Source: Tetracentron sinense (lineage: Eukaryota; Streptophyta; Magnoliopsida; Trochodendrales; Trochodendraceae). Taken from it: a DNA stretch of 64,000 nt. The stretch spans positions 14,324,938 through 14,388,937 of the forward strand of contig CM026574.1 of the NCBI GenBank assembly GCA_015143295.1, given 5' to 3'. Of this stretch, positions 1 to 11,234 are shown piece after piece. The notes beneath the pieces are model-generated. The model was not told the origin of the DNA and did no database searches. It saw only the letters and a program-made list of their open reading frames with translations. Positions within the stretch are counted from its first letter, which is position 1; each line of letters starts with the position of its first letter. A program made the position numbers and the translations under genes.

Positions 1-1921
1 TTGTCCATCTCGCCTCTTCCTCGGCTGAGTTCAGCTTACCCTCAGCCTGTTGTTTGTCTGATTAAGCTTGTAACAGCTCTTGTAACAGCTTGAGTTGCAA
101 TGTATTTCTCTGTCCTTCCATGGAGGTAGCCTTGTCTTTCCAGTACGTGACTGCGACCTTAAGATTAGTGTAGCGTCTGGTGCTGCGGTTATACATCTCG
201 GTGAACAAAGTGTTCATCTGTGAAAAAGAATGCAAGGTTAGTACAACGTGAAGGACAACGAAGAAAGGACAAGTGCAAGATAATGGAAAGGCTTTACCAT
301 TACGAGAGCCTTATTCGCAGCGTGGTACATCTCTGCCACGTGCATTTGTTTTGTTGTATCAATATCAGCAGGAAGCCTCATGGCGAAGTTCATGGCTAAG
401 GCCATAGAGTGGTTGGCCATTGCTGAGTCTACTGTGTTTGGTCTACCGAACCTAGAAAAGTCAAGAACCTAGGGAATGTCTTCTCCTGGTGTGCCCACCT
501 CCCATTGTGCAGGAGTAGCAACCGTTATAGCCGCAGCATGAGTAGCAACGACTTTGACATCAGAAGTAGCAGCATCAAGAGAAGTGCTGACTACTATGGG
601 ACCAGTAGTAGTAGCTGGCTCCCTGATTTTCAATGGGGATGAAGACAGAGTTGCAGCAGCCTTGCCTTTCTCAAGGCGTTTTATTCTTTTCTTTGCTTTT
701 TGGCCTGCGGGTTGGCCGGAGCATTAATTCTTCTCTTTGCTGGCTCAGCGGCAATAGCATCCTTGGTGGTATGAGTCTTCTTGGGAGGAAGGGGCAGAGC
801 AGGTGTTTGCTGTGCAGGTCGGGATTTCTTGACAAGAGGAGGGGCATTGTTCGCCATTTCTTCTTCTTCTTCTCTTTCTGAAGTGAGTGTAGGAGCAGGA
901 TGGGAGGAGGAAGGACCTGGTTGTCCTTGATCACTGGAAGGGGTTGGATTCGGCTCACTTGCTATCTCCCAAAGTTGTTTCTTCAGCAACGGCTTCCACT
1001 TGACGTATTCTACTCCTCTCTCTCTACTGATGATCGTCAGTACCCGTTCTTCAGTTGGGGAGAGATCCGTGAAGTGTATTCTCTTCGGATCTGCAAGAGA
1101 CAGAGTATCAGCACAACGAATGAAAGACAACGGGATTTTAACAACGGGTGGAGACAACAAAAGAGTAAAGACAACGGACAACGGAAGTATTTACCTGGTT
1201 TCTTTTGGAAGACATTGGTAATGGAGGAAGTCTCCAATCTCCAGGCCTTGGAGACAATGAAAGGTGTTGCCTTCCAGTTCCTTTCTATATCTATGAAACC
1301 CGAGATGAAGTCGGGGACCCTAGGTTTTTGGTTCGAGGAGTAGTAGTTCTCAATATCATCCTTACTTCCTCGGCACTTGATAGTGTGACGAAAGTGAAAG
1401 AGATGTCTGGCATCGATTTGGTATTCGTCCTTGATGAATTTAATCACCAAGGGCATGTACTAATCGAAGTTAGGGTGCATTTGACCCGAAGCGAGCTGCA
1501 GGACGAAGAGAATAGTTTCCAGAATGGTGTGTAGGGGGAATCGAAGTCCAGCCTCGAGTTTAGTGAGCTAAACAATGGTACAAGCAAAAGAGCGCTTATC
1601 AATAAAAGCGTCTTCTCACTTGAAATGGAGATGAACCTGAGGGGGGAAGTCAAAACGGGTTCGGTAAAGGTCCAAATAATCTTTTTTGCATTGTTTGAGA
1701 TGGAAAGTTTCAGCAATGTAGGCACCATACGATACGCTACCAAAGCAACTAGCTTCATCATCTTTAGGGGCTCTAACTTCTTCTTCCTCTACCCTAACAA
1801 TTTCTAAGGAAGTAGACATGGTGGCAAGAGAAGGAGTAGTACCAAAACGACACAGAAAAGGAGAAACAAAACCGAGAAAGACAGACAAACCAGAAAAGAG
1901 AAGAGCAAAAGGGCCAAACAT
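1..1921 (-). pseudogene. Antisense ORF of a Ty3/gypsy (Tat-type) retrotransposon, 5' part, frameshifted, runs off window
   Basis: Minus-strand coding pieces line up in order. Residues from about 1820 read SYGAYIAETFHLKQ, a second frame near 1440-1540 reads LASGQMHPN, and 1037-1456 carries YYSSNQKPRVPDFISG and RNWKATPF. This resembles the plant 'putative gypsy type transposon' domain. A basic/acidic linker follows (681-1000) and then a helical tail (ALAMNFAMRLPADIDTTKQM near 400) with a likely intron between about 296 and 230. The frame changes between pieces, so the gene looks broken. In Tat-lineage elements such a gene lies antisense between pol and the 3' LTR, which fits the plus-strand LTR-like sequence at about 5.0-5.7 kb. 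Sequence left of position 1 is missing. Family placement is from motif memory only. Confidence 0.5.
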
Positions 1922-2368
1922 AAACTAGAAGCAAGGGAGAAGCGTACCAAATGTCGGGGTGAAGGAGCTTGAAGATCTTGAAGTCTTTAGCTGAGGCGCA
2001 GATCCGGCAGAGTAACAGTGCTTCGAGGATATGGTGAAAGAAAAAGGCAGTGATCCGGCATATTTATAAGCAACTCAGCAATCTTACAAGACGAAAGAGA
2101 CCTCCATCGATGTCGTACACGTACACAAGAGCAAGGTCAGGATGGTCATTTCCTTCAATTTTAAATAGCGTGTCAGAAATAACTTTGTGTGGGACGGAAT
2201 TATCCTTCATCTTCGTTGTACACGTAAGAGAAGGCATGAGCATCATTATCTTTTAAGACAGACAGAGTAACCGTCGCAGAAGATAATGTGCTTTGAGCTC
2301 CGTGAAAAGTAATGATGACAACCCACCAAACATTAATGAGGCAATGACAGTTTTGTATGCGTGGGACA

Positions 2369-4820
2369 TGACGACCCCAAAATCTCACAAGGCTAAAATA
2401 GAACTTTGGAATCGCCACATTACTTAACCTGCTTAAAATCCATGACATGCAAGGCACACTAACACGAGTCTCCAAAAATGAGGATAATAAAATTTCCGAT
2501 ATATCAACTATAACCAACTAAAATAGCATGAGTCTATAGTCAACAAATACAACCCACTAAAACCAAAGAGTCTGATACACAACTATAAAGGTCTACTAAG
2601 CAACATCTACTCAAGTCTAATACAACTCTCTCAATCAAATGAGATAAAAACTAAGAGGTGTAGCTACCCAAGTCTCTGGCTCCCTCATCAGAAGGCTCAC
2701 CTTCACCTCCTTCCTCTGCGTATGTTTCCTCAACCCACGGCTCCGCCGTGTACTCCTGCTCTAAACCTGCCAAGACAAAGTCCGGCTGAGTACAAAGGTA
2801 CTCAGTGTATATAAAATCCAACCAACAATAATAATATACCTGCACTTAGTCAGAAACATATCCAATAGCATAATAACATAATCAGAGTGCGGAAGAACGT
2901 GTGCCCATATACATCATATCATCACCTTAACTCGTATACTTGTGAGAATCTTAGACTTAGAAAACCATACACTTATGAGGTACTTATGCTTACGAGACCA
3001 CGCGCTTGTGAGATGCTTATGCTTATGCACTTATTCAGATCATACAAGGATGAGACATGCCGTTCTTGGCGGATACGGACCATGCCTTAGAAATTATGTG
3101 GTTGACATGCCGTTCTTGGAGGATATGGACCATGTCTAAGAATCAGGTTGACATGCCGTTCTTGGAGGATACGGACCATGTCATGCTTATGCTTATTCAG
3201 AATGTCATACGTATGTCATGCTCATGCTTGTGGTCCACATGTGTGACTTGTGAGACTCTTATCTTAACATACACGTGCTTATGTGCTTAAGTGTCGAAAT
3301 TAACGTTCGAGTCGATAATTGCTTAGATTCCGATTTCCCACCATGGAAACTCCACTATATGTTCCATACCAAATAGTTAGAGAATTCCCGGTTCGAGAGA
3401 TGTTCCTCTAAGTTCTTACCTTCCCGACTATCAATTCTCATGCAAGTAATTAAGTATACTTAACAAACAATCACATATATATTTCTTATCATAATTCTTA
3501 ACATCATTTATAATCCATTTACCACCATTTCATAAAAGTATCATAGCATTTATTCTTTCAAGCATTTTCACAAACACCTTGTGTACGCATAATATGAATC
3601 CATTTCTCCTCTATATTTTCAAGCATTCATCAAACTATAATTCATCCATACAATCAATTCACTATTCACATCCACATATTAAATCCCATCCTCCATACAT
3701 TTCCCATCCTCCATATATTTCTCATCCACATTTCCATCAATAATTAGCTTACTTCATAGAAAATTTGGAGAAAATGCATCAAACATCTATTTCTACCATT
3801 CCTAGCATCTTAACATTCACAAAACCTTAAAATAAAGTTGATTAGGATAGTATATCGACCTTAGGAATCCTTCCCTTGGATTCAAAACGCTCCCGATGAG
3901 ATTTGGAGAAGCTTTGAGGACGATCTCCAAGCTTTCCTCTCAATCTTCTAGCAACCTCCTTCTTCTCCAAGCAACCCTCTCCCTCAAAACCCTAGGGTTT
4001 CTCCCCCTTTTTTCCAAATTAGGTTAGAACTAGGTGGAGTATTTTAATATTTCGAGTAGGACCCCCTATTTATAGCCTCAAGGTCTGAGAACAAAAAGAT
4101 CAAAAAGCCCATACTAAAATTCTGTAAAAATCACGAAAGACCGAGCGATCGGTGGTTATGACCGATCGATCGGTTCTCAACCGAGCGATCGATGCTCTTG
4201 ACCGGGCGATCGGTCAAAAAAGCACTCTCTGGAAAATTTCCCCATACAAAATTTTGGACCAGTCGATAGATACCGATCGATCGGTTTTGGACCGATCGAT
4301 CGCTAGTTCTGACCGAGCGATCGGTTCTTGCAGATTTTTGGCCCACTCTACTGTTTTGGCCATAACTTTTGACTCGTTCGTCGGATTTTGACGATTCAAC
4401 TTGCGTTGGATTCGTCTTTCGAAAACGAACATTTCTGGTATTTTAGAATTTCTAAATTTCACTTAATTAATAGACTAAATTGTCCCCAAAGTTGACTGAT
4501 CTGTAATTTCATTAGACAAAACTCACTATTGACTTGACTTAAACTCAAAATGAGGAAAAACACTAAACATGAACTTCGAAGAGGGTTCCAACACCTTTCT
4601 AATGGTTCAAGAATCACACAATTCCAGTAGACGGTGCTAAAACTAGAGCTTCCTAAAGTTTAGGGTGTGTTATTGCATCCATCCGTTACAAGTTGATTAA
4701 GCCTAGTTTACACCACAATAATTAGGCATAAAAAAAAAACAATAAACATCAAACATCACAAGGACTAAAATACCCTTAACACAATGAAATAAAAACATGA
4801 AAACGATTCGGGTCTCTACA
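2369..4820. mobile_element. Solo LTR, copy A (2452 bp, TSD GGACA)
   Basis: The segment begins TGACGACCCCAAAATC and ends GGGTCTCTACA. It is flanked by the perfect 5-bp direct repeat GGACA at 2364-2368 and 4821-4825. No gag-pol coding sequence lies inside. Copy B at 55705-58316 has matching ends (TGTCGCGCCCCAAAATC and GGGGTTCTACA) and shares internal landmarks: GAGTGCGGAAG, GGCTGAGTA followed by GTATATAAA, and CGATCGATCGGT-like stretches near the right end. TG...CA ends, a 5-bp TSD and lack of internal genes indicate a solo LTR left by recombination of a long-LTR, probably Ty3/gypsy, element. It is inserted in the Tat-like element around it. Confidence 0.85.
3050..3190. repeat. Short tandem repeat inside solo LTR A
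   Basis: Three imperfect units of about 50 bp share GACATGCCGTTCTTGG followed by CGGATACGGACCATG or GGATATGGACCATG. They are internal to the LTR and generate the apparent ORFs of this stretch. Confidence 0.75.
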
Positions 4821-4825
4821 GGACA

Positions 4826-5715
4826 GCTGGCACGGCGATTCACATTTGATCTTACCACTCACACAATGTTTCAGTCACCAAGAAATGACAGGTATTCTTT
4901 GTGCATTGAGCTATTGATGACACTTCGAATGTACATTCGAAGTATCATCAAGGGGCAATTTGTAAGGGTTGAAATTCGTAAAAATGATTAAGTGTTGAAG
5001 AACAAGCTAATTTTCGTTGTTATGTTCATGGATAGACGACACGTGGCCAACAGATGAGTGATCCATTGTTTTATTCACAACGTGCCCGTTGTCTTATTCA
5101 CAATGTACCCATTGTCTTGTTTACAATGTTCCCGTTGTATTCACGACAAGGTACTCGTTGTCTTATGCACAACGTATTCGTTGTCTTCAGGATAAACGTG
5201 TTCGACCTCTTTTGACGCATATACAACGGACCCGAGCTTGAGTCAATAACGAGACCGACTTGCAGGAGGAAGTGATTAGGAGGTGATCATTCTACTCTGA
5301 CTGTAGATGAAAAACACTGTCTTAGAATTTAATACTGGTCACTTCTGCGTGCTGTTAGACCCAAACCGACTCAACTAATAGTAGGCTCACACGTGTGACA
5401 CATAAGATTCAAGATCTGTCTGACATATTTGGTAATGATCATAAAGCAAGTGACATGATCATCCATGGTCATCTATAGGCATACAGAACTAAACCTATAA
5501 ATACTCTCAGAAACTCAGTGCATAAGGACCAAGATTTTTTGTATCTTTTCTCTCTTTTTACTCTCAGTTCTCTTACTATTCATCATCTTCTCCACGTACT
5601 TACTTTGGCATCGGAGTACAGGTCAGGGTGCAAGCCCTCCACCTTCAACCTTCTACTAGTAAATCAGATCTTCTGTAGCAGCTGCTGACGCATGGCTTCC
5701 CCGAAAAATTCTCAC
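4826..5715 (+). mobile_element. Probable 3' LTR segment of the Tat-like element
   Basis: A TATA-like TATAAATACTC lies near 5500. It is followed about 110 bp later by ACTTTGGCATCGGAGTACAG and a GGTGCAAGCCCTCC stretch, resembling the conserved CTTGAGCGTCGGAGTG-type motif in the R/U5 part of Tat-lineage LTRs. A possible right end is AATTCTCACACA near 5715. The left end cannot be fixed because only one LTR is in the window and solo LTR A interrupts the sequence. Orientation is opposite to the ORF at 1-1921, as expected for an antisense ORF next to a 3' LTR. Confidence 0.4.
5068..5200. repeat. Tandem repeat, about five units of 24-29 bp
   Basis: Variants of TTCACAACGTGCCCGTTGTC recur about five times, each holding a small inverted pair (ACAAcG...cGTTGT). 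The array lies just upstream of the TATA-like site of the LTR, where LTR enhancer repeats are common. No function is shown. Confidence 0.7.
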
Positions 5716-6297
5716 ACAAATATGATAATATAATACTTTGGTTCTGTCACAGTAAAAAAAAAAATCAATCAACGTCACCTCCCCCTTCTTCTCTCGTTAT
5801 AAAAATAGAGATGTATAAATGAAAATATAAGTGTAAGGATAATTTTGTCATTCTCCTTGTACTAATAAAAAAATAGAGACAGTGGGAAGAGCGAAATTGG
5901 GCTAACATTCTACAATGGGATCTTTTTCTTTTGGAAGGTAAAAGGAAACCAAAATAAGAAGGTGCCACCGAAATGTTCTCTCTCGTTGCTCTCTGAACCT
6001 GTACTTGATAGTCGTCACAAAGAACAAGATGAGAGGAAGTAGCAGGATCGATGGAGTCTTTGGACTCCATGAATAGGGAAAAACTCGAAAGCACCAAGTA
6101 AGAGAAACAACAGAGCTTCGCAGTGGTGCTGGTGTATGACCTAGCTCCCACTTGAATAAAAGAGTAGTTGCAGTTCATTGGAGATAATATAAAAGAGTAG
6201 CCATTCCTTGGAGAAGCCAGCATTTGCACATCGCAACCACGAAGCATTGCCTTCATCTGGTGCAAGCCATCATGTACCTTAGATCCCTAAATAGGCA
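5716..6297. other. No supported gene; unassigned sequence
   Basis: A 166-codon open frame lies on the minus strand (5765-6265) but shows no recognisable domain, ends in low-complexity sequence and is not supported as a gene. Confidence 0.4.
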
Positions 6298-6305
6298 TCC
6301 GGCCC

Positions 6306-6864
6306 GGGGCGGAGCCAGGATTTTCTAGTAGGGGGACACTTGATGGTTGATTAAAATGATAAGATTTGTTGATGGATTTTGTAGAGAATAATTAGGTGGT
6401 ACAAATATTTTGGGTCAAGGGAGATATGGGGGGTAGGGGGGCATGGCCATTATAATTTTAAGGGGGCAATTGGCCCTTGTGCTATTATCATGCTCAATTT
6501 AATAATCAAACAAAAAATATAGGAAAATAGATAATGGACCGTGCATTCTGTTACCTAGCTGAATGCCTGTCCTCATCAGTCCACGACTCCCTTTTTAACA
6601 CCCCTAACTATGGTTAAGATTTACTCACTCCTAGGGTCCATCCATCTAACCTTGATTTTTTAAATAAAATAATTAATCTTAATTTAATTAAGCTTAATCA
6701 TAATTAAGATGAGTGTTAAATAGACAAGAACGAGAATTTGGTTAGCCAAAGGCGTGGTCCACAGGGGCACCATGCATGCCCCATTCCCATGGCTATCCCT
6801 TTAATAATAATATAAAATGTTTATTTCAAAATTCAGGGGGAACGTGCCCCTGGCTACGCCCCCG
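6306..6864. mobile_element. MITE with GGGGCGGAGCCAGG-type ends (hAT-like)
   Basis: Left end GGGGCGGAGCCAGG; right end CCTGGCTACGCCCCCG, its near-perfect inverted complement. The 8-bp flanks TCCGGCCC (6298-6305) and TCCGGCAC (6865-6872) match at 7 of 8 positions. No coding capacity. An 8-bp duplication suggests a hAT-type non-autonomous element. A related element lies at 35775-36308. Confidence 0.65.
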
Positions 6865-6884
6865 TCCGGCACACCATATGTCAG

Positions 6885-7106
6885 TAGGGGTGCAGGGGTG
6901 CATTCGAGCCAAGCTTGGCCTACCTCGGTTCAGCTTAAAATGTTTTAATCTAGGCTTGAGCTCAGATTTTGCTCGATCAGTTGCTCAAAAAAATCGCCAT
7001 AGGAATGGATACCTTTCAATAGAGCGCTCAAAAAACTCGACTCAAGCTCGAGTTCGGTTTGATTTATTAAAAAAATTGTTTTTAAACCAAATTTGATATT
7101 ATTTTT

Positions 7107-7149
<43 letters not shown>

Positions 7150-7382
7150 TATTCTTACATATATAACATATTTTATATTTTTTAATAATATTTAAGCCGA
7201 GTTGAATCGAGCCGATCTTCAAGTTGAGCCAAATCAAACAGGCCTTGCTCGAGCTCAGCTTTAACACATTTCAAGCTCCAAAAATCAACTCGAGCTCTGC
7301 TTGGCTCGATAGAGCCACATTTTTTAGCTCAAGCTTTACTTAATCGAGCCAAGTCAGCTTGACTTGGCTTGGATACACCCCA
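6885..7382. mobile_element. GAGCC-rich MITE with perfect 9-bp TSD
   Basis: Direct repeats ATATGTCAG at 6876-6884 and 7383-7391 flank a 498-bp AT-rich element. Its ends are GGGGTGCATTCGAGCC and GGCTTGGATACACCCC, inverted with 13 of 16 matches. Internal sequence is dominated by GAGCTCGAGC-like words and a (TA)n tract near 7120-7143. A 9-bp TSD fits a Mutator-like MITE; hAT is the alternative. Confidence 0.7.
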
Positions 7383-7700
7383 ATATGTCAGGGTTAAATT
7401 TCAAGTACGCCTCGATATTGTGAGAGTAGCAGTGGTGATCCTTACCACATATACAAGGTCAATATCACCCCTCTAACTAGAAGGTATGTTGCATAGGCAT
7501 GTACATGTACATGGGTGTCGATATCAGAGTAAGACTAAAATTTAGGTGTCAAACATGACGAACATTATAAAAAAAAAAAAACAAGATTCAAGATCAGACA
7601 CCAGAGGATATTTAGATATTATATAAATAATGTTATAAGACTAAAAATAAATTAAATATGAAAGCAAATTATTTCAAATAATACTAAGTAATGTTTTACA

Positions 7701-7853
7701 CACACCCAGGGAATAGCCCAGTAATGCTTTACATTCCCGATAGGGTGAGAGTGAGTTGCACTCTCCACCTGCCTTTAATTTAGAACATACACTGACTTGC
7801 TAACCGGGATTGCAGCCTAACCGTGTGTCTCATACCAAAAAAAAAAAAAAAAT
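7701..7853 (+). mobile_element. 5'-truncated SINE
   Basis: Flanked by TGTTTTACA at 7692-7700 and 7854-7862 and ending in a run of A. The 3' half (GCTAACCGGGATTGCAGC, CATACC, poly-A) parallels the full SINE at 38873-39055 (ACTAACCGGCGTTGCGGC, CCAACC, poly-A), and CATTCCCGATAGGG matches CATTCCCGAGAGGG there. The tRNA-like head with box A is missing. Confidence 0.65.
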
Positions 7854-7862
7854 TGTTTTACA

Positions 7863-10086
7863 AAGTACAATTCATTAAATAATATAAATACGAACATCAA
7901 TTAAATCAATAAACTAATAAACTTATAAAGTAATGAATCACTGCCACTTGCTCCAATGAGGGTGTGGCTTCTCTCATAAGAGGGGCCGTGAGATCAAATT
8001 TCAATAGGTGATATCTTGCAAGAGTTTCTCTATCCGTTACTAAGCACTAACTGATGAACTACTAACAGCAGGTAAATGATATCAACAATAAAAATTAAAA
8101 TAAAGTATGAATATATTAATTTTAAATGTTAATTTCAAATTTGGTTAATTCAAAAGAGGTTTTTACGGCCCGAAATTTAACATATCTCTCTCTCCATTTG
8201 TTAATTATATGGATTGCATAGTTATCAAACCGAGAAACGAAAACGAGAAACAAAGCAAAAACGAGAAGCAAGAAATAACGCTCCAAAAATTATTAAGAAA
8301 TGGGAAGCAAAAATAGATATAGGTGTCTCATTCCCATTATATTGGGATGAACAATCATAATTTAAATTTTATCTTACATAAGATATTTGTGCAAAAGTAG
8401 GTGTCATATAGCCTTAGGTTTCAATATAACGATACTTAGGATCTATCTGGTAGGCTTTAAACTCAAGTTTTTCTAATTACTTCTTAGATACATACTCCTC
8501 TTGACTACTAAATGCGCCCTAACGAAAGCGAGTGTGGGAAACGAGCTTCCTGGGAAGCGAGTTTCTCACCTTATACATAACTTCCCTGCAACTATGATTC
8601 ATTGTATGTATTTTTTGCATAATAAATACAAAAGGTTTTATGGGTATCAGACGTGTCTGTGTCCAAACTACAGTCTTTTGATATGACTCACAACAGCCAT
8701 GTCCAAAAGCACGCCAATATTTGTATCTGCACGTTCGGCACATGACATATTTGTTGTCTTAAAAGAATCCGTGCAACATAGACCAGAAGTATTGATGGCT
8801 ATTAACACATTTCAGCATGGAATACAAAAAGAGCACCAGATGTTGGTAGTCTGCCACTACTTACAAGGCTTGATGTTGTCATAGACTACTCACTGGCTCC
8901 TGCTGCTACAGACCATGAGGCAGTTTCAGCCTTGCAGGATTAGCACCTCGGAAGCATCAAACACCACCTCTTGTAAAATACCAGTGCAGCTAAAACAACT
9001 AATCAATTAGAGTCTCAATGGTATTTATCCTGATTCATAATGAAGAAATTCTTAGATGAGTGAGGCCACAGTGCAACTACTGATGACATGAAAAGAAAGT
9101 GTAGTTATAGAATAGGGAAAATTTTCATTTTATGCATATAAGCTGACACATTACAAAAGGGCATAACTGCGCTTACTAAAAGACTAACGTCGCTAATAAG
9201 AAGAAATCAAAAAACTACCAGCTAATTAAGCATGTCATTACAGTATACTGCCTCTTAAACTGAGTATGATGTCAGTCATGCCTAGCTAGAAAACATTAAC
9301 CAAATGCTATCTCCCCACAAATTTTTATAGACAAAACACCTAAATGATCCAAGAATCTAGTGAAGGGTTTACCAATCTCCTCACAAACATTTTCTTTCAC
9401 GACAAATGATCAATTTGATATAATTTGCTTGTTTGTTAAAGGACTTGATTAGAATCAGTACGTGACAAATGAATTTGATATAATTTGCTTGTTTGTTGAA
9501 AGACTTGATTAAAATCTGTACTAGAGCAACCTGATTATCAGAAAACATCTTCAAGAAAAGATGCACTCAAGCTCCTATATCACCTGGCAAGATATTCATA
9601 AAAATACACTGGGATGCAAAGACAACAATTAGACGTGTATAAGCCTCAACTTAAACTGTATTTCGATACAACCATAAAATCTGCTTCATGGCTTCAAAAT
9701 GAGGAAGAAGAGTATTGCATTGCATTATCGACTCACAAACTGCCATAATGTGCATACATAAGGGTCTGATAGATCATAGATGAGCCAACAAGTCTTTTTG
9801 TGCAAATTTACTAAGATTCACTCATGGATCAATGCAAAGTCTATGACTAGAGTCCATAAATATTTCAGCAGGCCAAGCACCAAAATGTCCAGTTCTCCTC
9901 AATTAATCAATTAAATACTTCATTTAACACAGGAAGATCAGTTTTCTTCATTGTGCATTTCATGCCAAAACCAAGATCCTTCATTTCCCAAATATCCTCA
10001 TGAACTTCTCTAACTTCCAATATCCACACCTTTTCGATGATGAGGTAATCATTGCTAACTTCTCCTAGTTGTCCAAAATTAGCATA
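7863..10086. other. Intergenic, no supported gene
   Basis: AT-rich sequence with no domain-bearing ORF. At 8218-8570 there is a purine-rich stretch of GAAACGAG-type words that may be an old MITE, but I found no clean ends. A tandem duplication lies at 9401-9523. Confidence 0.5.
9401..9523. repeat. Two-copy tandem duplication of about 60 bp
   Basis: Unit 1 (9401-9463) and unit 2 (9464-9523) share ATTTGATATAATTTGCTTG and the following GACTTGATTA region with few changes. It looks like a recent local duplication in non-coding DNA. Confidence 0.8.
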
Positions 10087-10094
10087 GTTCTGAG

Positions 10095-10694
10095 CAGGGT
10101 TACCTAGTTCGCTGGGCACTAGGGCGAACCGCAAACTGGTTCGAAGCGAACCAGTTCGGTTCGTCCCGGTTCGTCATTTTTAGCAAATTGCTTGGTTATC
10201 TCAAACAGCCACAGTTCGTCTTCGCTGTATGTTTTTAAACGAGTTCGGTTTTGACCAATGCCATAGGTACTGAATACTGAGTCTCCTGACAGTGGGTAGG
10301 TATGTGGGGACCATGGGTATATTTCTCATTTTTGTAATTATGAGAATAAAATTGTTTTTCAAAACTACACTTAATCCTCTTTACAATTACCAAACTGTCA
10401 TTATCTTATGCCTGCGTGAACTATACACTGCCCTTAGTCCTCTTTACAATTACCAAACTGCCATCATCGTATGCCTGCATGAACTATACACAGTTCACAT
10501 GCTTGCGTGAGCTTTAGCTTTTCCATATATATATATAAGCGAATTAAGGTAGCGAACCAAGCTAATGAACTTAGTGAATTGAGAAACGAATTGTCTAATC
10601 CTACCCCTAGAGAACCGGGTTCGTTATAGAGTGGCGAACTGCGAACCGCGAAACCGAATTCAAACCGAGCAAACCAACGAACAAGGTAACAATG
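10095..10694. mobile_element. hAT-type MITE, 8-bp TSD GTTCTGAG
   Basis: GTTCTGAG occurs at 10087-10094 and 10695-10702. The left end CAGGGTTACCTAGTTCGCTGG and the complement of the right end (CATTGTTACCTTGTTCGTTGG) match across GTTACCT-GTTCG-TGG. Subterminal DNA is rich in GCGAACCG-type words on both sides. An 8-bp TSD and CA-starting ends indicate hAT. It contains a 66-bp tandem duplication and no ORF of significance. Confidence 0.8.
10369..10500. repeat. 66-bp tandem duplication inside the hAT MITE
   Basis: The two units both contain CCTCTTTACAATTACCAAACTG and then TATGCCTGC and TGAACTATACAC. Near-identity indicates a duplication younger than most of the surrounding element. Confidence 0.85.
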
Positions 10695-10702
10695 GTTCTG
10701 AG

Positions 10703-11234
10703 TTAAGATATTTTTGGTGGAAAATATTCATATACATTGGACAGTTAGGGTTAGTAAAATAGATTTCCTGGTACAGCCAATTTATTATGCATATAAGGCA
10801 CAGCGCATTAATTGTCTGTCAGATGAAAACTAGAAACAACAAACTGAAACTATAATATTTGGAAGCTATTTCTGAAAACTATAATTTTCTTATGCTTTCA
10901 ACTAATTCATCCATATTAAAAAAGAACATCTTAGAATCCAGAAATTGGAACTATGATATTTGGACATTGACAAGTTACAATGATAAACACAGATAAATGA
11001 CAGAAACAAAAAAGATTCTTGCCATAACTTCTCACACACTGAGTAAATATCATGCTGCCAAAGGTAAATCCCATGGAAGCAGATATTTGATATTGTTCAG
11101 TATCCAAAGCATATTCAAAACACATGGGTAGAAATATGATGTGAACAAGATTCCTTCACCCAATATACTCCAGCTAAAATCATTGAAACTTACTGACAAT
11201 GAAGAAAACACGCATTAATTTGATGGCACGCAAT
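10703..11234. other. 3' flank of the trihelix gene, no gene seen
   Basis: AT-rich sequence directly downstream (in the minus sense) of the transcription factor stop codon. The 3' UTR of that gene is expected here, but no clear polyadenylation signal stands out. Confidence 0.4.

Noticed and set aside
4131-4391. ORFs rich in DRSV/DRSI repeats
   Set aside because: Products of CGATCGATCGGT words inside the solo LTR on both strands; not coding.
5068-5200. CRISPR-like spacing of short repeats
   Set aside because: Repeat units are contiguous without unique spacers and the DNA is plant nuclear; ordinary tandem repeat.
5765-6265. 166-codon minus-strand ORF
   Set aside because: No recognisable domain or plausible composition; the last third is low complexity. 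Kept only as an unassigned stretch.
8218-8570. Purine-rich GAAACGAG stretch as a possible MITE
   Set aside because: Partial inverted ends (AGTTAT...GAGAAAC) but no consistent target duplication.
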